Source: Vibrio pomeroyi (GTDB lineage Bacteria; Pseudomonadota; Gammaproteobacteria; Enterobacterales; Vibrionaceae). Taken from it: DNA of 64,000 nucleotides. The translations under genes were made by a program, and so were the position numbers. Below are positions 27,555-37,849 of this stretch, piece by piece. A model generated the notes under the pieces. That model worked only from the letters and a program-made list of their open reading frames with translations. It was not told the DNA's origin and did no database searches. The stretch is from NCBI GenBank assembly GCA_041879425.1, contig CP090854.1:2728001-2792000 (forward strand), given 5' to 3'. Each line of letters opens with the position of its first letter. The first letter of the stretch is position 1.

Positions 27555-28691
27555 ATGACAGATAGCCCAACTTTGGCTCTGGCAAAAGACCTCATTAGCC
27601 GTCAATCGGTAACCCCTGAAGACGCGGGCTGCCAAGAACTGATGATTAATCGCTTAAAAGCACTCGGTTTTGAAATCGAAGTAATGGTATTTGAAGATAC
27701 TACCAACTTTTGGGCTCGTCGTGGTACCGAAGCACCTCTGTTTGCCTTTGCAGGCCACACTGATGTTGTTCCTGCAGGCCCGATTGAGCAGTGGAACACT
27801 AAACCATTCGAACCGACTATCGTAGACGGTTTCCTACATGGCCGCGGCGCAGCAGACATGAAAGGCTCTCTGGCTTCAATGATTGTTGCGGTAGAACAGT
27901 TCATTGCGGAGCATCCAGACCACACAGGTTCAATCGGTTTCCTCATCACATCGGATGAAGAAGGCCCATTCATCAACGGTACCGTACGTGTTGTTGAAAC
28001 ACTGATGGCACGCGGTGAGAACATCGACATGTGTATTGTTGGTGAACCATCAAGTACTGAGTTTGTGGGTGACGTTGTAAAGAACGGCCGTCGTGGCTCT
28101 ATAACAGGCGATCTAACGATTAAGGGTACACAAGGTCATGTTGCCTACCCTCACCTAGCAAACAACCCAGTACACAGCTCTCTGCTTGCTATTAATGAGC
28201 TTGCAACAACTGAGTGGGACAAAGGTAATGATTACTTCCCACCAACCAGTTTCCAGATTCCAAATGTGAGTGCGGGTACTGGCGCTTCAAACGTGATTCC
28301 TGGTGAGTTTAATGTTCAGTTTAACCTGCGTTTTAGTACCGAACTAAGCAACGACATCATCGTTGAGCGCATCACAACGACACTCGACAAGTATGATTTC
28401 GAATACGACCTTAAGTGGACATTCAATGGCGACCCGTTCTTAACAGACGCAGGTTCACTGCTTGATGCTATTGTTGATGCTGTGGGTCACGTCAATGATG
28501 TTAAACCTGCACTACTAACGACTGGTGGTACGTCTGATGGTCGCTTTATTGCGCGTATGGGCGGACAAGTGGTTGAGCTAGGGCCTGTGAATGCAACGAT
28601 TCACAAGGTTAACGAATGCGTGAAAGTAGCTGATTTAGAAAAGCTAACTGACATGTACGAAAGAACATTAGTGAACCTGTTCGCTAAATAG
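27555..28691 (+). CDS. dapE: succinyl-diaminopimelate desuccinylase
   Basis: This 378-residue M20 metallopeptidase-family enzyme removes succinate from N-succinyl-L,L-diaminopimelate on the way to lysine and peptidoglycan. Zinc ligands and the catalytic pair are visible: [11 protein letters not shown] (H and D), [18 protein letters not shown] (the two glutamates) and a C-terminal TIHKVNE with the final histidine. The dimerisation domain (residues about 180-295) is complete. Length equals E. coli DapE (375). dapA, earlier in the same pathway, lies 3 kb downstream on the other strand, as in E. coli. Confidence 0.96.
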   Translation: MTDSPTLALAKDLISRQSVTPEDAGCQELMINRLKALGFEIEVMVFEDTTNFWARRGTEAPLFAFAGHTDVVPAGPIEQWNTKPFEPTIVDGFLHGRGAADMKGSLASMIVAVEQFIAEHPDHTGSIGFLITSDEEGPFINGTVRVVETLMARGENIDMCIVGEPSSTEFVGDVVKNGRRGSITGDLTIKGTQGHVAYPHLANNPVHSSLLAINELATTEWDKGNDYFPPTSFQIPNVSAGTGASNVIPGEFNVQFNLRFSTELSNDIIVERITTTLDKYDFEYDLKWTFNGDPFLTDAGSLLDAIVDAVGHVNDVKPALLTTGGTSDGRFIARMGGQVVELGPVNATIHKVNECVKVADLEKLTDMYERTLVNLFAK

Positions 28692-28736
28692 TCTTTCATC
28701 AGCGATTCATAGCATCTAATTATTGAGAGGCTCGTT

Positions 28737-29411
28737 ATGACCCCAGAGCAGCTTACCGGGCAATCAGATTCTCATCTAGAGCCTAGCCTGATCGGCACCA
28801 AGACCTTCTTGGTCCACAGTGAGGTTAAAAATGACCTGCACAATTTGATTGAAGCTGCTCAGCTCGCTGGTTTTAAAATGGAGATTGCCAGTGGCTTTCG
28901 CGACTATGAAAGGCAATCTCTGATTTGGAACCGTAAGTTTTCTGGCGAAGCTCCGATATTAGATTCAGAAAGCCAACCTCTTGATCCATCAACACTGACT
29001 GAACAGCAAAAGCTATCGGCTATCCTGAGATGGTCTGCGCTTCCCGGTGCGAGTCGTCACCATTGGGGTTGTGACTTCGATGTCTTTGCTCGCAACCACT
29101 TACCTGAAGGCATACAGCTGCAATTAGAACCATGGGAATACCTAACTGGCCACCAGCAAGCGTTTTACGAGTGGCTATCGGCTCATGCTGCGCAATTTGG
29201 GTTCTTCTTTCCTTACAGCCAAGATTTGGGTGGTGTGGCGATAGAACCTTGGCATATTAGCCATCGTAGAGTTTCGGAGTCGTGTTTATCACAGTTATCT
29301 CCCACTTTACTTGGCAAGCAACTCCAATCTAAGCCAATATTAGGGTATGAGATTATTATGGAGCAGCTAGACGAGATCTATGCGCGCTTCGTAGCGAACA
29401 TCAGCCATTAG
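28737..29411 (+). CDS. M15 family D,D-carboxypeptidase-like enzyme
   Basis: This 224-residue protein is a VanY-type M15 metallopeptidase, which trims D-alanine from peptidoglycan peptides. The zinc site is complete: SGFRDYERQSLIW, RHHWGCDFDVF (first histidine and aspartate) and EPWHISH (third ligand). There is no recognisable signal peptide, so it would act in the cytoplasm (for example on recycled peptides) unless it is exported some other way. It lies 45 bases after dapE and 8 bases before the DUF2897 gene, so the three are probably cotranscribed. Confidence 0.87.
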   Translation: MTPEQLTGQSDSHLEPSLIGTKTFLVHSEVKNDLHNLIEAAQLAGFKMEIASGFRDYERQSLIWNRKFSGEAPILDSESQPLDPSTLTEQQKLSAILRWSALPGASRHHWGCDFDVFARNHLPEGIQLQLEPWEYLTGHQQAFYEWLSAHAAQFGFFFPYSQDLGGVAIEPWHISHRRVSESCLSQLSPTLLGKQLQSKPILGYEIIMEQLDEIYARFVANISH

Positions 29412-29419
29412 GAGCGCTT

Positions 29420-29629
29420 ATGTTGGAGTGGCTTACAAACCCTTGGGTTATCATCATCATCGTGGTTAGCGTTGTGGTGGGTAACATCGCAGCTCTCAAA
29501 CAGACCGCCAATATGGATCTGACTGGTCGTGGTAAAACAGAGCGAGACTTAGATAAGCTCAATCGCTTGGATAAGCAGAATCAAGAGAAAGCTCAAAAAG
29601 AAGAGTCCAAAGACAGCAAAGACGTTTAG
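29420..29629 (+). CDS. DUF2897 small membrane protein
   Basis: This 69-residue protein has one N-terminal membrane segment (NPWVIIIIVVSVVVGNIAAL) and a charged lysine- and asparagine-rich cytoplasmic tail. It belongs to DUF2897, a family of unknown function in Vibrio and Shewanella. GGAG precedes the ATG, 8 bases after the M15 gene's stop. It resembles in place, though not in sequence, the small protein YpfN that follows dapE in E. coli. Confidence 0.78.
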   Translation: MLEWLTNPWVIIIIVVSVVVGNIAALKQTANMDLTGRGKTERDLDKLNRLDKQNQEKAQKEESKDSKDV

Positions 29630-29688
29630 CCTTTTTGCTTTGGAAATCCTGCCTGGTTGCTCAACAGACTGCTGAAAACGAATACAAA

Positions 29689-29718
29689 AAAAAGAGGACA
29701 CCGTGTGTCCTCTTTTTT
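29689..29718. terminator. bidirectional terminator
   Basis: AAGAGGACAC and GTGTCCTCTT form a stem flanked by A-runs and T-runs. It serves the dapE-DUF2897 unit on the plus strand and bamC on the minus strand. Confidence 0.88.
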
Positions 29719-29777
29719 ATTGGCTTTAGCTAATCACAGAGCTGATTTTACTCAGCTCTGAAACGGCTTAAATGCGA

Positions 29778-30824
29778 CTACTCAGCTTTCGCTTCTTTGT
29801 CATCTTTGGTTTGGTCAGCTATATGCGCGAGTACCGGAACCATTGATTTAAGCAGCTCTTCTTCTACTGGCTTACCTGATGCATCCGTTACGTTGATCGA
29901 CGTGCGGTTGCCAAGGTCACCAAATAGGAAGTTGTAAGTGCCTGGAGCTAAGTCGATAGGCTGTAGGCCAATTTCTTCCCAGAACTCATCATCTGGCGCG
30001 GCGTACTTAGCTTTCACTGTACCTTGAGACTGGTTGCGCTCTTCAAGCTCAAAGCCCATAGCAGGCAACAAGCTTGGCAGACGCTGCCAGAATACATTGT
30101 ATGGTGTACGAGCAATAATCACAGGGAAACCACTACGGTCAGCACCAATTGAAATTGGAATACGCTTCACCAACTCTTGCGCTTTCAGCGCCGCTTCAGC
30201 ACGAAGGTTTTCATCGTACTTAGCCATGACTAAGTTAGTTAGGAACGCGTTGTAACGCTCTTTGTTGGTAGCCGTTACAGGCTTAACTTCAGAGCCTTCA
30301 CGCCAATCAATTAGGTTAATCTTGAAGCCGTGGCGATTGTTTGCTTGGAAGCGAGAGATAGAGTAGCGGCTGCCAATCTCTACATCTTCATCTTCAGAAA
30401 CCCAAGTTACCCAATCAGTCTCAATCTCATTATCTGATTGCTCACGAATGCCAATGCCACGCTGAGTTAGCATGTCTACAGCGGTTTGCCATACACGGTC
30501 TGCCTCTTCAGCGCGAAGAAGCCATAGTGTTACTTCACCATTTTGACGCTCAGCACGAGCCCCTGGGATCAGCTCAAGCACTTGTTGTGGTGGACGAATA
30601 TCCACTTCACGACCTGTACCACCACTGAATTCACCGCTTGGGATATCAAAATTTGGGTAGAACTGAGGCTGAGCATCTTCAGGCAACTGCCATTGTGAAA
30701 ACTCAGGTGTTTCTAAGTATTCGAAATCATCTTTGGCTTGGCGACGTTGAGTCGGGCTACCAGAACATGCTGTAAGAACGAAAACAGCCAGTGACCCAAT
30801 CACTAGCTGGTGAGAATACTTCAT
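29778..30824 (-). CDS. bamC: outer-membrane assembly factor BamC
   Basis: This 348-residue lipoprotein (lipobox LTAC, cysteine 20) is BamC, a component of the complex that folds outer-membrane proteins. The conserved unstructured N-terminal segment that contacts BamD is present (DFEYLETPEFSQWQLPE, near residues 33-50), followed by the two helix-grip domains. Length equals E. coli BamC (344). It lies downstream of dapA with a hairpin in the 48-base gap whose end touches its ribosome site (AGGAG). The order dapA-bamC is the same as in E. coli. Confidence 0.95.
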   Translation of the reverse strand: MKYSHQLVIGSLAVFVLTACSGSPTQRRQAKDDFEYLETPEFSQWQLPEDAQPQFYPNFDIPSGEFSGGTGREVDIRPPQQVLELIPGARAERQNGEVTLWLLRAEEADRVWQTAVDMLTQRGIGIREQSDNEIETDWVTWVSEDEDVEIGSRYSISRFQANNRHGFKINLIDWREGSEVKPVTATNKERYNAFLTNLVMAKYDENLRAEAALKAQELVKRIPISIGADRSGFPVIIARTPYNVFWQRLPSLLPAMGFELEERNQSQGTVKAKYAAPDDEFWEEIGLQPIDLAPGTYNFLFGDLGNRTSINVTDASGKPVEEELLKSMVPVLAHIADQTKDDKEAKAE

Positions 30825-30836
30825 TTATACTCCTAA

Positions 30837-30859
30837 ATGCCGAAGGTTCGCTTCGGCAT
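30837..30859 (-). promoter_or_regulatory. hairpin between dapA and bamC next to the bamC ribosome site
   Basis: ATGCCGAAG and CTTCGGCAT form a 9-base stem with a 5-base loop. On the minus strand TT and then AGGAG, the ribosome site of bamC, follow directly. There is no U-run, so it is not a terminator; it may mark an RNA processing site or affect bamC translation. Confidence 0.55.
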
Positions 30860-30872
30860 CACTTCATACGTT

Positions 30873-31751
30873 TTAGTAAATGCACGCTTCAGTCATTGCT
30901 TGAGCAACAACAGGTTGAGCTGGTTCTGACAGTTCAGTCAGCGGTAGACGTAAGCCACCTTCAGCAATCAGACCCATTTTATGAACCGCCCATTTTACGG
31001 GAATAGGGTTAGACTCAACGAACAAATTCTTATGTAGAGGCATCAAACGCTCATTGATCGCTTCTGCTTCTTCAAACTTACCTTCTTTCGCTAGTTTGAA
31101 CATGGTTGCCATATCAGCGGCTGCAACGTTGTTAGTTACAGAGATCACGCCATCGCCACCACGCTTAACAAATTCTAGACCTGTTAAGTCATCACCACTT
31201 AGTAAGATAAAGTCTTCGCCACAAAGTTCACGGTGAATTGCAATTCTGTCGAGATCACCCGTCGCATCTTTAAGTGCAACGATGTTTTCGATCTCAGCAA
31301 GGCGAGCAACCGTCTCTGGTAACAAGTCTACAGCAGTACGACCCGGTACATTGTATAGGATTTGAGGAACGTCACTTACTTCAGCAATCGCTTTGTAGTG
31401 TTGGTACAAACCTTCTTGAGTCGGTTTATTGTAGTAAGGCGTTACGCTCAGGCAACCAGCAATACCAGAACCATTTAGTAAACGGCTGAATAGCACTGAC
31501 TCGTGAGTTGCGTTTGCACCCGTACCAGCGATAACAGGAATACGACCATCAGCAAATTCAACGATCTTATTGACGACTTTGACATGCTCTTCAATTGTGA
31601 GTGTTGAAGACTCACCTGTTGTGCCAACCGCAACCAGACCATCACTACCTGCAGCAACATGGTGATCAACCAACTTTTTAAGGCTGTCGAAATCCACTTC
31701 GCCATCTGCGTTAAATGGCGTAACTAGCGCAACGATACTTCCTGAAAACAT
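30873..31751 (-). CDS. dapA: 4-hydroxy-tetrahydrodipicolinate synthase
   Basis: This 292-residue lyase condenses pyruvate and aspartate semialdehyde at the first step of the lysine/diaminopimelate branch. The family signatures are visible: GTTGESSTL near residue 43, the catalytic tyrosine in ILYNVPGRT (near 133) and the Schiff-base lysine in [12 protein letters not shown] (near 161). I chose ATG 31751 because GGGAGA precedes it and homologues begin [13 protein letters not shown]; the frame runs upstream to 31808. Length equals E. coli DapA. It is divergent from gcvR, as in E. coli. Confidence 0.96.
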   Translation of the reverse strand: MFSGSIVALVTPFNADGEVDFDSLKKLVDHHVAAGSDGLVAVGTTGESSTLTIEEHVKVVNKIVEFADGRIPVIAGTGANATHESVLFSRLLNGSGIAGCLSVTPYYNKPTQEGLYQHYKAIAEVSDVPQILYNVPGRTAVDLLPETVARLAEIENIVALKDATGDLDRIAIHRELCGEDFILLSGDDLTGLEFVKRGGDGVISVTNNVAAADMATMFKLAKEGKFEEAEAINERLMPLHKNLFVESNPIPVKWAVHKMGLIAEGGLRLPLTELSEPAQPVVAQAMTEACIY

Positions 31752-32125
31752 GTCTATCTCCCTTAATTTATTCTTTTTGCATGTTACTGTAAGCCAATCA
31801 ATAAACACAAGACATTAAAGTGGCTTAGCGGCAACATCTGCAGTAAATATTGTCGTATGTTTGAGGTAAAACGACTTCTAACGGCGTTATACCTGAAATT
31901 TGGGTAACCTGCGCTCAATCTAGCGGATAGCGCATCACTGGATGTCAGTAACAAGTAAGCTGTCGCCTCACTTTATCATCTCAGTTTTTAACGCTCTCGA
32001 TATTCCTATCATTTGTTACCAATTAGACGCAAGGTGCCTCATAAAAAGCCCCGCCCATACGCTTATTCCTCAGGCTAACTGTGCTAACATGCAAGCATCA
32101 ATGGAATATATAGAGACGTGATTTT
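31752..32125. other. divergent gap between dapA and gcvR
   Basis: The 374-base gap has no gene. It must carry the promoters of dapA-bamC (minus) and gcvR-bcp (plus). I saw no riboswitch, and in particular no lysine riboswitch before dapA, and no clear operator. Confidence 0.5.
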
Positions 32126-32668
32126 ATGACTCAACATCTAGTAATCACAGCTGTGGGCACTGATCGCCCAGGTGTATGCAACCAAGTGGTTCATTTAGTC
32201 ACCCAATCAGGCTGTAACATTATTGATAGCCGTATCGCTCTGTTTGGCGAAGAATTTACGCTTATCATGCTACTGTCTGGAAAGGCAAATAACATTACCC
32301 GCGTTGAAACCACCCTGCCCTTGCTTGGTCAAGAGCACGACTTGATTACGATTATGAAGCGAACCTCGCCTCATGATGTTATTGAGAACTCCTACACGCT
32401 AGAAGTTTTCGTTGAGTCAGACGACAAACTCGGCCTAACCGAGCAGTTCACTCAGTTCTTCGCAGACCGAAACATCGGCCTCGATTCGCTTAGCGCGCAA
32501 ACCATCAATAAGTCCAAGGTTCAGCTCGATAACGACCAATTCCATATCTCTATTACCGCTTCTGTGCAATCAGAATGTAATTTGATGCAGCTACAAGAAG
32601 AATTCAATTCGCTGTGTCAGAGCCTATCAGTCCAAGGCTCGCTCAACTTTATCAAAAACAGTCTTTAA
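32126..32668 (+). CDS. gcvR: glycine cleavage system regulator GcvR
   Basis: This 180-residue protein consists of two ACT-type domains, at about residues 4-80 (beginning HLVITAVGTDRPGVCNQVV) and 90-175 (YTLEVFVESDDKLGLTEQF). GcvR binds the activator GcvA when glycine is scarce and thereby represses the gcv operon; it has no DNA-binding motif of its own. Length is close to the E. coli protein (190). bcp follows 12 bases after the stop, as in E. coli. Confidence 0.92.
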   Translation: MTQHLVITAVGTDRPGVCNQVVHLVTQSGCNIIDSRIALFGEEFTLIMLLSGKANNITRVETTLPLLGQEHDLITIMKRTSPHDVIENSYTLEVFVESDDKLGLTEQFTQFFADRNIGLDSLSAQTINKSKVQLDNDQFHISITASVQSECNLMQLQEEFNSLCQSLSVQGSLNFIKNSL

Positions 32669-32680
32669 AAAGGAAATGTC

Positions 32681-33151
32681 ATGAATACGCTAACGGCTGG
32701 TGTTCCAGCACCTGCTTTTTCTCTTCCAGATCAAGATGGCAATATCGTATCTCTTGGTGACTTCAAAGGTAAAAAAGTACTTTTCTACTTCTACCCAAAA
32801 GCAATGACTCCAGGTTGTATTGTGCAAGCAGAAGGCCTGCGTGATATCAAAGCACAGCTTGATGACCTGAACGTGGTTGTTTTGGGTGTGAGTGTTGACC
32901 CGGTAAAACGCCTACCAAACTTCGTTGCGAAAAAATCTCTAAACTTCACACTACTGTCTGACGAAGACCACAGCGTTGCTGAACAGTTTGGCGTTTGGGG
33001 TGAAAAGAAATTCATGGGTAAGATCTACGATGGTCTGCACCGTATTAGCTTCCTAATTGATGAAGAAGGTCAGATTGAACACGTCTTCAACAAGTTCAAA
33101 ACCAAAACTCACCACGAAGTGGTTCTAGAGTACTTCAATCAGGAAGCTTAA
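32681..33151 (+). CDS. bcp: Bcp-type peroxiredoxin (thiol peroxidase)
   Basis: This 156-residue peroxiredoxin reduces hydroperoxides. The peroxidatic cysteine is C47 in PKAMTPGCIVQAEGLRD. In E. coli Bcp a second, resolving cysteine stands 5 residues later (CTVQAC), but here that position is glutamate, and no other cysteine exists in the chain. The enzyme therefore should work as a one-cysteine peroxiredoxin and need an outside thiol. AAAGGA precedes the ATG; the gene is coupled to gcvR with 12 bases between. Confidence 0.95.
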   Translation: MNTLTAGVPAPAFSLPDQDGNIVSLGDFKGKKVLFYFYPKAMTPGCIVQAEGLRDIKAQLDDLNVVVLGVSVDPVKRLPNFVAKKSLNFTLLSDEDHSVAEQFGVWGEKKFMGKIYDGLHRISFLIDEEGQIEHVFNKFKTKTHHEVVLEYFNQEA

Positions 33152-33227
33152 TGGTCGATTTTGGTTAAAGCACTAAGTTAAAGAAAGCTTTTTAACTGAA
33201 TAAACCTCAGCAACACACCAAATTAAA

Positions 33228-33256
33228 AAGGCCGAATCTCACTGAGATTCGGCCTT
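33228..33256. terminator. bidirectional terminator
   Basis: AAGGCCGAATCTCA and TGAGATTCGGCCTT form a 14-base stem with a one-base centre, between the convergent bcp and perM genes. The T-run is better on the minus strand. Confidence 0.88.
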
Positions 33257-33298
33257 CTTCGTAATGGGTATTCGTTAGTGCTTAAGTTAAGACACTAA

Positions 33299-34375
33299 TT
33301 AGTGCGAGTGCTCAGGGTCATCGTCTAATGCATGACTCGGTAAGGCATTCCAAACCGCTTTCACTAGCGTTGCCAGTGGGATAGCAAAGAACACGCCCCA
33401 GAATCCCCACAGACCACCAAACACCAATACTGCAACAATAATCGCGACTGGGTGCAGGTTCACAGCTTCTGAGAATAGAACCGGCACTAATACGTTGCCG
33501 TCTAGAGCTTGAATGATGCCGTAAGCAACTAATAGCCAATAGAACTGAGGCTCTAGGCCCCATTGGAACAGGCCAACAATTGCCACTGGAACCGTCACGG
33601 CCGCAGCACCGATATACGGAATTAGAACCGAGAAACCCACCGCGACAGCTAGTAGTGCTGAGTAACGTAAATCCAGAATCGCAAAGGTCACGTAGCTCAC
33701 GCCACCAACGATTAGAATTTCTAACACTTTTCCTCGAATGTAGTTCGAGATTTGTTGGTTCATCTCAACCCAAACCTTGGTCGCCAGGCGGCGGTTCTTA
33801 GGTAGAACGCCACTTGCCATTCTGATCATCTCTTCTTTGTCTTTCAAAAGGAAGAAGATAAGCAGTGGTACAAGAATTAGGTAAACCGCTAACGTTGCCA
33901 AGCTCACTAATGAAGCTAAAGAGCCTTTCACAACGCTTTCACCAAAGCCTAGTGCTTTGTTTTTCGCGTTAGACACAATCGACTCAACGATCTGCAGGTT
34001 TGCTAGCTCAGGGTAACGCTCAGGAATGGTTGCGATAAACTTCTGCAAGCCACCATACATGCTTGGAATATCATTGATAAGGTTACCCACTTGTTCCCAA
34101 ATCGTTGGTACCAGTCCAAACAGCGCTAGTAACATCACGCTAAAGAACATCATGATCACCAACATCACAGATGGAGTTCTTGGAACACCGAGTCTTTGAA
34201 GCTGGGTAACAGGCCACTCAAGCAAGTAAGCCAACACAATGGCCACTAATAATGGCGCAATAAGGTGACCAAAGAAGTAGATGGTAATAAAGCCGAATAG
34301 AATGATGGCAACCAAACTGACAGCGTGGGGATCAGAGAAACGTCGTTTATACCAACGATTGACCATTTCAAGCAT
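33299..34375 (-). CDS. perM: AI-2E/PerM family membrane protein
   Basis: This 358-residue protein is PerM (YfgO), a member of the AI-2E transporter family with about eight membrane segments. Start MLEMVNRWYKRRFSDPHAVSL resembles E. coli PerM, so I place it at ATG 34375 rather than at the open frame's limit 34471. The conserved FGGLWGFWGVFFAIPLATLV stretch near the C-terminus is family-typical. The reading frame overlaps the end of the upstream TusA-like gene by 8 bases, so they are translationally coupled. The transported substrate is not established. Confidence 0.88.
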   Translation of the reverse strand: MLEMVNRWYKRRFSDPHAVSLVAIILFGFITIYFFGHLIAPLLVAIVLAYLLEWPVTQLQRLGVPRTPSVMLVIMMFFSVMLLALFGLVPTIWEQVGNLINDIPSMYGGLQKFIATIPERYPELANLQIVESIVSNAKNKALGFGESVVKGSLASLVSLATLAVYLILVPLLIFFLLKDKEEMIRMASGVLPKNRRLATKVWVEMNQQISNYIRGKVLEILIVGGVSYVTFAILDLRYSALLAVAVGFSVLIPYIGAAAVTVPVAIVGLFQWGLEPQFYWLLVAYGIIQALDGNVLVPVLFSEAVNLHPVAIIVAVLVFGGLWGFWGVFFAIPLATLVKAVWNALPSHALDDDPEHSH

Positions 34376-34607
34376 TTGACTGCAATTCCTTTTTAGTGAC
34401 GAGGAGATGGTGGTAATTAGAACAAACCTCAGTGACGACGACATAGGCTTGCTTAGATAAAAACGTAACAATATCTTTCATCGAGCTGATATCAGAGACA
34501 TAAATTGACAATGTTTGCCCTACTTCTAACTTTACACTGTGACGCTTGGCTAATAATAGCGCCATTGGACAGCGCTCCCGGCGTAAATCTAGAATATTAG
34601 GTGTCAT
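34368..34607 (-). CDS. TusA/SirA-family sulfur-carrier-like protein
   Basis: This 79-residue protein has the TusA/YedF fold and the conserved cysteine-proline motif (LRRERCPMALLLAKRH, cysteine 13). TusA relatives pass sulfur as a persulfide in tRNA thiolation and cofactor synthesis; the exact branch cannot be told, and this one is not TusA itself by context. It overlaps the start of perM by 8 bases, which links the two genes in one operon. The pairing with perM is common in Vibrionaceae and relatives, but its meaning is unknown. Confidence 0.85.
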   Translation of the reverse strand: MTPNILDLRRERCPMALLLAKRHSVKLEVGQTLSIYVSDISSMKDIVTFLSKQAYVVVTEVCSNYHHLLVTKKELQSNA

Positions 34608-34785
34608 TCTTGAGCCCGATGCTTATTATAAGGGTCGTATTGTAATCTGTTTTTGAAAACGCGCCATCATTCATTCATCTTCCTTCATGATAGCGCACGC
34701 ACTTGGCAAAGGTTAAATCAAATAAAGAACCAATTTGCATCGCACTTGTCTTACTGTCAGAAGAAACGGAGTATTACTGACTAAT

Positions 34786-36240
34786 ATGTTTAAACGCGCT
34801 CGCTCAATTGCTTGCTTATGCATCGCAGCTACATTAAGCACCCCAACGTTGGCGAATACCAACAGTTTGGAGCTACCAGATATCGGTACCGCTGCTGGCG
34901 GCACACTCTCTATTGACCAAGAACTAATCTATGGTGATGCCTACATGCGCATCATCAGAAGCAGCCAGCCCATTGTTAATGACCCGGTTCTAAACCTTTA
35001 TATCGATACACTGGGCCACCGTTTGGTCGCGAACGCAAATGACGTAAAGACACCTTTCCAGTTCTTTATGATCCGTGATCGCAACATCAACGCCTTCGCA
35101 TTCTTTGGTGGTTATGTGGCTTTGCACTCAGGGCTATTCCTGCACGCACAATCCGAGAGTGAACTCGCATCTGTCTTAGCACACGAAATCGCGCACGTTA
35201 CCCAGCGTCACTTAGCACGTAGTATGGAAGATCAAGCTCGTCGTTCTCCAGCGACCATCGCTGCACTTGCGGCTTCAGTGTTACTGGCGATTGCAGCCCC
35301 TGAAGCAGGTATTGCAGCCTTAACCGCAACAACTGCGGGTAACATGCAAAGCCAAATCAACTACACGCGCAGCAACGAGAAAGAAGCTGACCGCTTTGGT
35401 ATCAACACACTGGCAAAAGCTGGCTTTGATGTGAATGCAATGCCACGTTTCTTCGGCCGTTTAGCGGACGAATACCGCTACGCAAGCACACCACCACCAA
35501 TGTTGCTGACTCACCCATTACCAGAAGACCGTATTACGGACTCTCGCGCTCGTGCACGCAGCTATCCTCCATTGAAGTTGGCTCCATCACTGGATTACCA
35601 CCTAGCAAGAGCCCGCATCGTGGCGCGCTATGCAGGTATCAACAATGATGCGTCACTTGACTGGTTTTCACGTCAATTGAAAAAGGCACCAAAAGAGATC
35701 GTCCCATCTTTAGAATACGGACAAGCACTGGTTTATCTCGACTCTAAGAAACTAGACAAAGCCGAGCCTATTCTGACCAAGCTTATCAACAGCGATCCGA
35801 CCAACCTGTTTTATTTAGATGCTATTTCCGATCTGCACATTGAGAAAAAACAGCCTGAGATTGCAATTAAAGAACTTAAATCTGCGCTGGTTCGTCAACC
35901 AAACAACCCAGTTCTGACCATTAACTATGCGAATGCCTTAATCGAAAAAGAAGATCTTACAGAAGCCGTTCGCGTATTGCAGCGTTATACGCACGATAAC
36001 CCGAACGACACCAACGGCTGGCACCTGCTTTCAAAAGCGAACACTAGTCTTGGGAACAGCGACGAAGATCTTGCCGCTCGAGCAGAAATTTTGGCACTAC
36101 AAGCCAACTGGAACAAAGCGATTCAGTATTACACGCAGGCGAGCCAAATCGCAGAACTAGGCAGTCTAAAGCAAGCGCGTTACGACGCTCGAATTGATCA
36201 GCTGATGATTCAGCGTGAACGTTTCTTGTCACTGCAATAA
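34786..36240 (+). CDS. bepA: periplasmic metalloprotease BepA (M48, TPR)
   Basis: This 484-residue protein is BepA (YfgC), a periplasmic chaperone-protease that helps LptD mature and degrades misassembled outer-membrane proteins. It has a signal peptide ending near PTLANTN (residues 16-24), the M48 zinc motif HEIAH (in SVLAHEIAHVTQRHLA) with the third ligand in NEKEADRFG, and a C-terminal tetratricopeptide region from about residue 300. I chose ATG 34786, which aligns with the MF start of homologues; the open frame reaches 34735. It is divergent from the TusA-perM pair. Confidence 0.94.
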   Translation: MFKRARSIACLCIAATLSTPTLANTNSLELPDIGTAAGGTLSIDQELIYGDAYMRIIRSSQPIVNDPVLNLYIDTLGHRLVANANDVKTPFQFFMIRDRNINAFAFFGGYVALHSGLFLHAQSESELASVLAHEIAHVTQRHLARSMEDQARRSPATIAALAASVLLAIAAPEAGIAALTATTAGNMQSQINYTRSNEKEADRFGINTLAKAGFDVNAMPRFFGRLADEYRYASTPPPMLLTHPLPEDRITDSRARARSYPPLKLAPSLDYHLARARIVARYAGINNDASLDWFSRQLKKAPKEIVPSLEYGQALVYLDSKKLDKAEPILTKLINSDPTNLFYLDAISDLHIEKKQPEIAIKELKSALVRQPNNPVLTINYANALIEKEDLTEAVRVLQRYTHDNPNDTNGWHLLSKANTSLGNSDEDLAARAEILALQANWNKAIQYYTQASQIAELGSLKQARYDARIDQLMIQRERFLSLQ

Positions 36241-36355
36241 GTAGGATTGATTAGCAAAGACTCGTAACAAAAAAAGAACGCTCAACGAATACAATGAAGC
36301 CACTCGAATGACTTCTACTGAATAACGAAATCAAAAATAATAATGAGGAAGAACC

Positions 36356-36706
36356 ATGTCTGTCGTGATTTATCATAATCCACGTTGCTCAAAGAGCCGT
36401 CAAACGCTTGAACTACTTGAAACAAACGGTGTACAGCCTGAAGTTATCAAGTACCTAGATACGCCTTTAACTGTTGAGCAGCTGAAAGTGCTTTTCACTC
36501 AACTGGGTTTTGACAGTGTTCGCGAGATGATGCGTACCAAAGAAGCGGATTACAAAGAAGCAAACTTGGGTGATGCATCAGTAACTGATGAAGATCTTTT
36601 CTCAGCAATGGCAACCAATCCAAAACTGTTCGAGCGCCCTGTGGTTGTTGCGAACAACAAAGCAAAGATTGGTCGTCCACCAGAGCAAGTATTAGAGATT
36701 CTGTAA
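36356..36706 (+). CDS. arsenate reductase-family protein (YfgD-like)
   Basis: This 116-residue protein has the glutaredoxin-linked ArsC fold: HNPRCSKSRQTL with the catalytic cysteine at residue 11, and the three-arginine pattern completed by RTKEADYK and FERPVV. In E. coli the equivalent YfgD also follows yfgC/bepA. Whether it reduces arsenate in vivo is uncertain: there is no ars operon nearby. GAGGAAG precedes the ATG. wrbA-like follows after 6 bases. Confidence 0.85.
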   Translation: MSVVIYHNPRCSKSRQTLELLETNGVQPEVIKYLDTPLTVEQLKVLFTQLGFDSVREMMRTKEADYKEANLGDASVTDEDLFSAMATNPKLFERPVVVANNKAKIGRPPEQVLEIL

Positions 36707-37740
<1,034 letters not shown>

Positions 37741-37777
37741 TATTGATTCGTTACTCTTGAACTGACGTTAGATAAAC

Positions 37778-37814
37778 AAAAAGCCCTTCAAGATCGCTCT
37801 TGCAGGGCTTTTTT
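37778..37814. terminator. bidirectional terminator
   Basis: AAAAAGCCCT and AGGGCTTTTT are complementary around an interior that can pair further (TTCAAGA/TCTTGCA region), between the convergent DUF2069 and DUF2066 genes. Confidence 0.85.
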
Positions 37815-37849
37815 AATGTTTAGGTTTAATCATTGATGTCAGCAGACAA

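Noticed and set aside
31752..32125. Lysine riboswitch before dapA
   Set aside because: No long conserved stem arrangement or leader typical of the lysine element could be traced in the gap.
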